A stretch of DNA of 6,780 nt from contig CAMWGZ010000067.1 in assembly GCA_947173915.1 (NCBI GenBank), forward strand, positions 1 through 6,780, given 5' to 3'. Positions 1-5,785 of this stretch are shown here, piece after piece. Each line of letters starts with the position of its first letter. Within the stretch, counting starts at the first letter, position 1. The notes under the pieces are model-generated. The model was not told the origin of the DNA, did not search any database, and saw only the letters and a list, made by a program, of their open reading frames with translations. The translations under genes were made by a program, and so were the position numbers. Source of the DNA: an uncultured Alistipes sp. (lineage in GTDB: Bacteria; Bacteroidota; Bacteroidia; Bacteroidales; Rikenellaceae).

Positions 1-55
1 TGCCCTCCTGCCCTCCTGCCCTCCTGCCCTCCTGCCCTCCTGCCCTCCTGCCCTC
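1..55. repeat. exact 8-bp tandem repeat, unit TGCCCTCC, about 6.9 copies, reaching the window edge
   Basis: Six complete and perfectly identical TGCCCTCC units (1-48) are followed by a seven-base partial unit (49-55), after which the sequence turns unique. The array may continue left of the window. The minus strand carries a GGG run every 8 bases (seven runs), which fits the G3-N5 pattern of a possible G-quadruplex. No gene overlaps it here, and bases 56-95 show nothing recognisable. Perfect copy identity is typical of slippage-prone simple repeats. Confidence 0.93.
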
Positions 56-95
56 AAACTCCGGCAACACTCCGAAGCACGGCCGCGACACTGAC

Positions 96-139
96 AAAAA
101 AACTCCCCGAAAACTCCCGGGCACAAAAAAAACTCCCGG
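96..139. repeat. three tandem A-tract plus CTCCC units overlapping the terminator
   Basis: On the plus strand a run of A followed by CTCCC(C)G occurs three times in a row: A7 then CTCCCCG (96-109), A4 then CTCCCGG (110-120) and A8 then CTCCCGG (125-139). On the transcribed minus strand these read as three successive copies of a terminator's 3' stem arm plus U-tract. Only the first-transcribed copy (125-139) is part of the full hairpin. Confidence 0.6.
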
Positions 140-161
140 CCGCTATAAAAGCGACCGGGAG
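125..161 (-). terminator. strong intrinsic terminator after the 945-aa lipoprotein gene
   Basis: Minus-strand RNA forms an 11-bp GC-rich stem (151-161 with 133-143, one G-U pair) with a 7-nt loop (144-150), followed by eight consecutive U residues (125-132). It lies about 80 nt past the stop codon and closes the transcription unit. Confidence 0.92.
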
Positions 162-192
162 CGGTTATTCATCGACCGGGTGTGGGTCATCG

Positions 193-225
193 GCCGCAAG
201 AGCGGCGATTCCTCCTCCCGAATCG
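193..225 (-). other. two short hairpins in the 3' untranslated region of the 945-aa lipoprotein gene
   Basis: Between the stop codon and the terminator lie two adjacent inverted repeats: 206-211 with 220-225 (CGATTC/GAATCG, 8-nt loop) and 193-197 with 202-206 (GCCGC/GCGGC, 4-nt loop). They share position 206 and have no U-tract. They may simply be 3'-UTR structure, or chance. Confidence 0.3.
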
Positions 226-241
226 AAGGTTTTCGGAATCA

Positions 242-3079
242 TTACTCCTCATCCTTGGCAACGGTTACCGTGAGGCCTTCGTAGAGACGATCGGCCATCT
301 GAGCCCGAACCTGCTTCTCCTGATCCTTGTTGCAGATAACCTCCGTTACCGACCAGGGGAAGTAGAAGTTGTCGGGCGAAGAGATGAGCAGCTCCGTATT
401 CTTGCTGATATCGAGCGTCTTCAGCGAGCTGTCGCTTGCATCTGCCCGAATAACAAGGGTCTGAAGCTCGGGGCAATTATTGAGCGCGATATGCGTGAAA
501 GACATCTTCTTGCCCGAAGCATTCTCAATCTTCAGCGTCTTCAGCTTCGGCATCGGGTTCTGCCACTCACGGTAAGCCTCCTGCGATGCGAACAGCCACT
601 GTCCGCCCGTCACGTTGTTCAACTCCAGCGTCTCCAGAGCGTACAGGTAGCTTATACCGCGCATGCTGGTAAAGGTCTTGTCGCTCAGCGTCAAAGAGGT
701 TACCGCCTCGATCTCCGATGCAATCAGTATATTGTCGCCGTCCTCATCGTAAGCGAGCAGCTCTTTACGCAGGTTGGTGTCGTTCACAGTCCATGCAGCA
801 GGAACCTCCGCATACGCCGTCGAGAACTTGCCCTCCTTGTCTTTCAGCAGAGCGATGATATAGTTACCACCCGTAGTGTAAGCGGAAACATAACATGCCT
901 GCGGGTTGGTCAGCTGGCTCTCGTCCGTTACATCGAAAATCTTATTTGCATAAGAATCGGCTGCGATATTCTCGGCAAGCATTCTCGTGAAGCGATCGTA
1001 AGCATTCTGCACAAAAGCCTCTTCCGAAAGACTCTTGTAAATAATAGCCTCGCAATCTTCATTAGGCTTGAAGGTAACCTGCACATAACCGTTACTCAAG
1101 TTGAAACCTGCCAGAATCTCAGCCTTAGCCACACCGTCCAGTTTGCCGAGATCATCGGTCGCGAACTCCATGGACACGACCTTGCCGAAACGCTGACCGG
1201 ACAACATCGGAGCCAGGAATAACTTGTATTCGGTGCCCGAATCCAATCTCTCCCACGGCTTTACTCTGCTGGTGTAGGTATTCGCATCCTCCTCCGAACT
1301 TACCGGATAAGCGCTCATGGTATTGACACCACCGTACACCTCGTTGGCTATCGCCTGCTCGTCACCAGCCTCGCTCTTCTTGACCAGCTTGTAACGTACC
1401 TGCTCGACATTCTCCTCAGAAGTAACGGCAACGTCGAACTCTACGCTCGTGAAATCGACACCGACAAGATCTACGGTCGTCTCCACGCCCTCGACCGGCT
1501 CAACGTCGAGCGTCTTGACCGTCTGGACATTCAACTTGCTGAGTTTGTTGTCACGCTCCAGCGTAGCGACCATCACGTAATACTCCGTACCGGGTGCCAG
1601 GTTCGTGTGCTCCGAGGAAACAACCGGAACATCGATCATTCTCGACAGATAGTTGTTCGCACTCGAGAAGTAAGTCTGGGCACCGCCCTCGGTAGCATCA
1701 ACCGTTGCTTTGGGTGCGCAGCATGCGAGCATGACAATCGAGTTTTCCGAACATACGACATCGAATGCAATGCTGGTCTGAGTGGGCGTATAGGTTGCCT
1801 CGAGCATGGCATCCGTCTTGAATTCGAAGCCCGATCCGGTCGTGAACTTGTACTCCTTGAGGGTCGATTCGTCCCATTTGCCATCGACCTGCTCGATGGT
1901 GTAGAACACATAAGACTTGTTCGCCATCAGGCTGGTGCTCATCATGCTATGATCCTTCGTCGTAGGATTAAGGCCCCACCATGCGTTCTGCTGCTCGTCT
2001 TTCCACCAATCTGCGGCAGACTCATAATTCAGCCAGCCGCCTACCTCGATGAACTGCGAGGAATAGTAGTAACCGGTAATCTTCTCGGGATTCATGTACA
2101 TCTCGACATAAGCGACCTTGCCGTTATTGAAGATGGTCACCTCAAGACCCTCAGTAGCTTCGGGAGTCGTGAAAGCCTCCTCGAGCGTGATGACCTCGGT
2201 CTTGTAGTCGCCCGACCAGGCATAAGCCTCGACCATGTAGGCGGTGTTGGCAGCCAAGCGGTTGAGCGTTACGACAGTCTCCTCATTGGCGGTAACGGGA
2301 ACGAATACCGGCTCCTCGGGACGCTCCTCAGCCTTGTAGTAGGCATAGGCGAAACCGTCGGCATTGGCCGGCGTGAAGGTCAGCTGTGCGGAGTGAGCCT
2401 TAAGCTCCTCGGCGTTGAGCGCCATCGTCAGCGTCGGCAGGGCCAGCGTCTTGAAGGTAGCGGTCTGGGGCTCGCTGTCGCCCTCGGCGTTGGTAGCGAA
2501 TGCCTCTACGACATAGTCGGTGTCGTCCTTCAGCTCAGAGATCTCGACAGTGAAGGTCTCGTTGCTCTCCTTCTTCAGCCAGTTCAGCTCGGCGGGCTTG
2601 TTCTCCGCCTCATACCAGGTGTAGGATACCGAAACGGCGTTGGTCGGCACGAAGGTTACCTTCGCCGACGAAACCGTTACCTCGATCTTCTCCTTGATGA
2701 CTACGCTCGCCAGAGCCGTCGTGCGGAACTCGTGACGCGCCTCCTCCGAAGGCTGGCCATTCTCGTTGTAGGCGATGGCCTTGATGAAGTAGAGCTGATC
2801 CGCCTCCAGGTCGGCTACCTCCTGGGTCGAGGCCTCGCCGTTGGGGATCTCCTTGACATCCCCGGTCTCGCCGACCAGAGCTACCTCGTAGGTGTAGCGG
2901 ACCGCTTTCTCGGGCGTCAGCGTGAAGCGTACGCTCGAAGAGGTGGTCGTGACGTTGTCGATCGTGATCGAAGCGGGATCCGCCTCGATGACCGGCTCTT
3001 TGTCATCGCTACAACCCACCGCCCCGAACAGCATGACCATCGGGAGGTAAAGCCAGAATTTCTTCAAAATAGCTTTCAT
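242..3079 (-). CDS. predicted surface-exposed lipoprotein: Fn3-like modules, EF-hand-like loop and LRR-type C-terminus
   Basis: 945 residues, complete, ending in tandem stops (TAA, then in-frame TGA at 239-241). The signal peptide has K2, K6 and K7, a hydrophobic core and lipobox AVGC with Cys23, followed by Ser-Asp-Asp-Lys-Glu, the Bacteroidota surface-export motif. Residues about 33-120, 125-211 and 214-305 are three fairly regular Fn3-like repeats, with ends such as LEADQLYFIKAIAYNENG and LKDDTDYVVEAFATNAEG. Four more divergent modules follow (about 311-415, 421-524, 531-642, 647-760). The fourth has a Trp-rich insert (W349, W358, W359, W367, W368). Residues 778-789 form a canonical-looking EF-hand loop, DEDGDNILIASE, with D at positions 1, 3 and 5 and E at 12, so calcium binding is likely. 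Residues about 793-900 hold LRR-like units (LETLELNN, LKTLKIEN, LQTLVIRA, LKTLDISK). A ligand-binding or adhesive role is inferred; no enzymatic motif is visible. Confidence 0.87.
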   Translation of the reverse strand: MKAILKKFWLYLPMVMLFGAVGCSDDKEPVIEADPASITIDNVTTTSSSVRFTLTPEKAVRYTYEVALVGETGDVKEIPNGEASTQEVADLEADQLYFIKAIAYNENGQPSEEARHEFRTTALASVVIKEKIEVTVSSAKVTFVPTNAVSVSYTWYEAENKPAELNWLKKESNETFTVEISELKDDTDYVVEAFATNAEGDSEPQTATFKTLALPTLTMALNAEELKAHSAQLTFTPANADGFAYAYYKAEERPEEPVFVPVTANEETVVTLNRLAANTAYMVEAYAWSGDYKTEVITLEEAFTTPEATEGLEVTIFNNGKVAYVEMYMNPEKITGYYYSSQFIEVGGWLNYESAADWWKDEQQNAWWGLNPTTKDHSMMSTSLMANKSYVFYTIEQVDGKWDESTLKEYKFTTGSGFEFKTDAMLEATYTPTQTSIAFDVVCSENSIVMLACCAPKATVDATEGGAQTYFSSANNYLSRMIDVPVVSSEHTNLAPGTEYYVMVATLERDNKLSKLNVQTVKTLDVEPVEGVETTVDLVGVDFTSVEFDVAVTSEENVEQVRYKLVKKSEAGDEQAIANEVYGGVNTMSAYPVSSEEDANTYTSRVKPWERLDSGTEYKLFLAPMLSGQRFGKVVSMEFATDDLGKLDGVAKAEILAGFNLSNGYVQVTFKPNEDCEAIIYKSLSEEAFVQNAYDRFTRMLAENIAADSYANKIFDVTDESQLTNPQACYVSAYTTGGNYIIALLKDKEGKFSTAYAEVPAAWTVNDTNLRKELLAYDEDGDNILIASEIEAVTSLTLSDKTFTSMRGISYLYALETLELNNVTGGQWLFASQEAYREWQNPMPKLKTLKIENASGKKMSFTHIALNNCPELQTLVIRADASDSSLKTLDISKNTELLISSPDNFYFPWSVTEVICNKDQEKQVRAQMADRLYEGLTVTVAKDEE

Positions 3080-3106
3080 AATAATTGAATAAAAGGGTTA
3101 AAAAAT
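3080..3106 (-). promoter_or_regulatory. AT-rich leader of the 945-aa lipoprotein gene without Shine-Dalgarno
   Basis: The last bases before the ATG at 3079 are almost all A and T on the minus strand, ending CAATTATT, with no GGAGG-like element. This is the usual initiation context in Bacteroidota. No convincing TTTG / TAnnTTTG promoter pair was found between the terminator and the start codon, and the space is too short for a complete one downstream of the hairpin. Confidence 0.5.
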
Positions 3107-3111
3107 GAAAA

Positions 3112-3152
3112 GAAAAAAGGGAACCCACCCTGCAATCAGGGCAGGCTCCCTT
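3112..3152 (-). terminator. strong intrinsic terminator after the 790-aa lipoprotein gene
   Basis: In the minus-strand transcript a 16-bp stem (3117-3132 paired with 3137-3152, a few G-U pairs) closes on a 4-nt loop ATTG. It runs directly into a U-rich tract (A-rich on the plus strand, 3107-3118). It begins about 49 nt after the TAG stop of the upstream gene and ends only 37 nt before the ATG of the next gene, so it should reduce or block read-through into that gene. Confidence 0.88.
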
Positions 3153-3201
3153 CATTTATCGGTTCGATGCCTCGTCAGAGGATCGGCCTCAGATACGCCT
3201 A

Positions 3202-5574
3202 CTACTCCAGCGGAGTGGTAGCCTCGGCATAGTTAAAGTGCGTGTAGGGGACACCCTTATCATCCACAGCACCGTAAGCGATAGCTGCAAGATAGTGGGT
3301 CGATCCGGGCGTTACCAGGTTCGTAACATTGGTAATCAGGATGGACTCGCCATGCATCGGCATACCCAGACCATTATTCAACAACAGCTTCAAGTCGTCG
3401 ATCAGAGTCTGCTTGTCGCTCTTATTGGGGTCGCTCGAATCGGGATCATAGGAAAGACGACCCGAATCAAGAGCCACGCAGATGAAATTGGCATAGTCGG
3501 TCTGGTCATTGACGGAGATCCGGTAGTCGAACGACGTAGGAGTCATGTTCAGGAAAGAAAGCTCCGTCACGCGGGGATCTTTACCGAGGACTTTGGCTTT
3601 CGTCTTGACATTGTAGCTTGCCACGTCGAGGACATGACCGTCGCGATCATCAGCGGTTGCATAGATCACATACTCGGTGTCGGGCTGCCAGAACTGAACC
3701 CACTTATACGAATCGGAACCGTACTTGAAGCCGGGACGAGTCATGCTCCACGAAGTGCCGGCATATTTCTCGAACCAGTGCCAGATATCGCCGCCGCTTC
3801 TTATCTGTGCTGCGGAAGGAGCAGCCTCGGTTGCCTTACGCACCATTACGTAAGCGGTATTGAGGGCACCCTCGGCCTCCAGACCGTTCTCATCGATCCA
3901 CTCGGGATCGAGACCCACATAAACACCGAAGCTATCGCGACTTACGTCGAAAGACTCGAGCTTCAGCTTGTACTTCGACCCGCCGTACACAAGAGGTAAG
4001 GAGGTAAAAGGCTCGGATACCCACAGCTCCTCATTCAGAATACCGTCGTAGTCAACGCAGGTAGCGATGATCTCATAGCTAGTGTTGGGATCGAGCCAGT
4101 TGTGCCACGGTTCGGTGTACATGGGATCCACCGGAGCGTCCGAGGTGTAGGGAGCCATACGGGAAGCACCTTTACCACTACCCGCAACCAACGTATTGAT
4201 CAGCATCTTCTGGTTCTCGGGGCTGTCCTTGTACTCAGCCTCGAAAGTACCGGCAGGGAAGAGTTCGTAGTAGCAGGTCCTGCAGTCGTCGTTGAAGATG
4301 AAGTCAGCCTTGAAACCGGTAGCCGAAACCTCGCGGATGTTGATCTCCACCGTAGCCGCGCTGTGATCGGGTTTCTCGGGCAGCGTGACATCGACGCGCT
4401 GTACCGTGCGATCGCACATGTAGTTCTGATCGACACCGACAACCAGACAGGTCAGTTCCAAACCGGGAGCACCATTGATAATATCGCTGCTGGGATTAAT
4501 AGTCTCCACACGGGTAGCCGAGTTGTCTTCGGGGTTGATGGTCAGACCCTGAATATCGTTCTCCGAGCGGTTCTGCATCAGCATCAGGTAGTCGATGGAG
4601 CGGACGAAGTCGGACAGATCGCGTTCCGTATGACCACGCTGCATGTACTCGTCGATCTGCACCTTGTCGGTAACGAAACGCATGTAACCGTAGGTCGTTC
4701 CCGAAATCCAGACGTTCCAGTTGGCCTGACGGTAGTTGCATCGTCCAGCCGTCAGTCTGGCCTCGACCGTCGGATCGAGCGGCGAAGCAACCGTGGTAAG
4801 CTCCAGGGTAATAATATCGCCCGGCTCCTTATCCAAGAACTCCTCGGCATCGCCGGTCAGACCCAGCGTCATGATGTAGTAGTCGAGGTCGGGCATAACC
4901 AGACCGGCATAATCGACAGCCTCGTCGCCGCTGACGCGGTTGGTCAGGTGCACCAGGGTGTTGGTCATAATATCCCGGATACCATCCTCACGGGTCAGCT
5001 CCGCACCGGCAGCCTCAGCCTGTGCGAGGAAGTCGTCGAGGAAGTTTTCGATCTGAACTTTAGGATAGACCAGCACACGGCCTGCGGTAACGTTCTTACC
5101 CTTCGAGAGTTTGTAGGAGAACGTACGGTCCGAAACCGCGGTTACCTCGACACCGATACCGTCTTCGGTAGCCTCGACGGCAGGAGCGGTGGCGCAGTCC
5201 AGATAGGTAGCGCGCGTCACACCGTTCTCGCTCATGGCTACGGCGAAGATACGGTAGTCCGTACCGGCTTTAAGTTCGGAGATCACAATAGCGTTGGAGC
5301 TCACGGGAGCCTGTACGCCGTTCTTGAAGACATCGTTACCCTCCAAAATCTCGGGAGCCTCGGCTGCCTCGAAAATCTGATAGGCATACATCGAGGGGGT
5401 AACATCAATCGGAATGAAAGCTACCGACACCTCATGAGCTGCAGCAGACAGCAGCTCGATCTGCACGTAGGGTCCTTCCACATCAGGTCCGGTCTTGTCG
5501 TCCGAACACCCTACCACGCTCCACGAGATCGCCAGCATCAGCATCAGGCGGAGCAGTTTTTGAGTTAAATTCAT
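3202..5574 (-). CDS. predicted surface-exposed lipoprotein of about six Fn3-like beta-sandwich modules
   Basis: 790 residues, complete, stop TAG. The start is supported by a textbook lipoprotein signal: K6 and R9, a Leu/Met-rich core, then VVGC with Cys23. Ser-Asp-Asp-Lys follows the Cys and matches the lipoprotein export signal that sends Bacteroidota lipoproteins to the cell surface. The mature chain divides into about six modules (roughly 36-130, 138-265, 268-400, 406-528, 533-662, 668-790). Each tends to end in an Fn3-like strand pattern, for example LKAGTDYRIFAVA, LDPNTSYEIIATC and WQPDTEYVIYATA, followed by an acidic or Gly turn and a final strand. Modules 2-6 carry long, partly helical inserts; module 5 has a Trp-rich one (W598 to W629). 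Module 4 holds a CxxC (C431, C434). No catalytic motif is seen. A binding or adhesin-like role is inferred. No Shine-Dalgarno is present, as usual in the phylum. It resembles the downstream 945-aa protein. Confidence 0.85.
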   Translation of the reverse strand: MNLTQKLLRLMLMLAISWSVVGCSDDKTGPDVEGPYVQIELLSAAAHEVSVAFIPIDVTPSMYAYQIFEAAEAPEILEGNDVFKNGVQAPVSSNAIVISELKAGTDYRIFAVAMSENGVTRATYLDCATAPAVEATEDGIGVEVTAVSDRTFSYKLSKGKNVTAGRVLVYPKVQIENFLDDFLAQAEAAGAELTREDGIRDIMTNTLVHLTNRVSGDEAVDYAGLVMPDLDYYIMTLGLTGDAEEFLDKEPGDIITLELTTVASPLDPTVEARLTAGRCNYRQANWNVWISGTTYGYMRFVTDKVQIDEYMQRGHTERDLSDFVRSIDYLMLMQNRSENDIQGLTINPEDNSATRVETINPSSDIINGAPGLELTCLVVGVDQNYMCDRTVQRVDVTLPEKPDHSAATVEINIREVSATGFKADFIFNDDCRTCYYELFPAGTFEAEYKDSPENQKMLINTLVAGSGKGASRMAPYTSDAPVDPMYTEPWHNWLDPNTSYEIIATCVDYDGILNEELWVSEPFTSLPLVYGGSKYKLKLESFDVSRDSFGVYVGLDPEWIDENGLEAEGALNTAYVMVRKATEAAPSAAQIRSGGDIWHWFEKYAGTSWSMTRPGFKYGSDSYKWVQFWQPDTEYVIYATADDRDGHVLDVASYNVKTKAKVLGKDPRVTELSFLNMTPTSFDYRISVNDQTDYANFICVALDSGRLSYDPDSSDPNKSDKQTLIDDLKLLLNNGLGMPMHGESILITNVTNLVTPGSTHYLAAIAYGAVDDKGVPYTHFNYAEATTPLE

Positions 5575-5587
5575 AAGTGTTTAATTA

Positions 5588-5619
5588 TTAAGTTAGTAAA
5601 TTGGTTTCGTATTTTTCAA
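5588..5619 (-). promoter_or_regulatory. weak candidate Bacteroidota promoter for the 790-aa lipoprotein gene
   Basis: On the minus strand TTG (5617-5619) is followed, after 21 nt, by TAACTTAA (5588-5595). The known Bacteroides consensus is TTTG near -33 and TAnnTTTG near -7 with a spacer of about 19-21 nt, so the spacing fits but the -7 box matches only in part (TA..TT). The sequence sits in a sharply AT-rich block just before the ATG at 5574 and would give a very short leader. No better match was seen in the gap. Transcription from the Omp28-like gene remains an equally good alternative. Confidence 0.25.
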
Positions 5620-5737
5620 CCCGGTTTCCGGGCTACCGCAGCGGCGAAGACAATCTGCGCCGCCGCGGATCCTGGAAATCATCGCCGTCTCCGACATTCT
5701 TTTTTCCGCCCCGGAAGAGTCCGAAACAATGTTCGGA
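5618..5737 (-). other. GC-rich hairpin-forming stretch between the Omp28-like gene and the 790-aa lipoprotein gene
   Basis: The gap between these two genes (5575-5785) holds no convincing ORF. It contains four short inverted repeats: 5720-5737 (TCCGAA, 6-nt loop, TTCGGA), 5704-5716 (TTCCG, 3-nt loop, CGGAA), 5641-5663 (GCGGCG, 11-nt loop, CGCCGC) and 5618-5634 (AACCCGG, 3-nt loop, CCGGGCT; 7 pairs with one G-U in minus-strand RNA). None is followed by a U-tract in the minus-strand transcript, so I do not call an intrinsic terminator for the Omp28-like gene. They may be mRNA 3'-end or leader structure, or chance in GC-rich sequence. Confidence 0.35.
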
Positions 5738-5785
5738 TGCCCCGCGGCCTGTCGAAAACGTCAGGAAGCCATACGACGGGCGGAA

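Noticed and set aside
1..55. CRISPR array
   Set aside because: The units are 8 bp, directly abutting, with no spacers.
182..1222. Long plus-strand open frame (346 codons) opposite the end of the 945-aa lipoprotein gene
   Set aside because: Fully antisense to a well-supported gene except for its first bases, with an Arg/Leu-rich composition, no recognisable domain and no leader. It is open because the sense gene rarely uses the codons that would give antisense stops.
1607..3088. Long plus-strand open frame (493 codons) opposite the Fn3-like modules of the 945-aa protein
   Set aside because: Antisense shadow; its product is a low-complexity Arg/Leu/Gly/Val string without signal peptide or fold signature.
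3238..3999. Plus-strand open frame (253 codons) opposite the C-terminal modules of the 790-aa protein
   Set aside because: Antisense shadow with no recognisable domain or initiation context.
4102..5568. Long plus-strand open frame (488 codons) opposite the first half of the 790-aa lipoprotein gene
   Set aside because: Antisense shadow covering a gene with a clear signal peptide and domain pattern; no independent coding evidence.
5618..5634. CCCGG-loop-CCGGG hairpin as an intrinsic terminator for the Omp28-like gene
   Set aside because: It is followed by an A-rich rather than a U-rich stretch in the minus-strand transcript, and it overlaps the candidate -33 element of the next gene.
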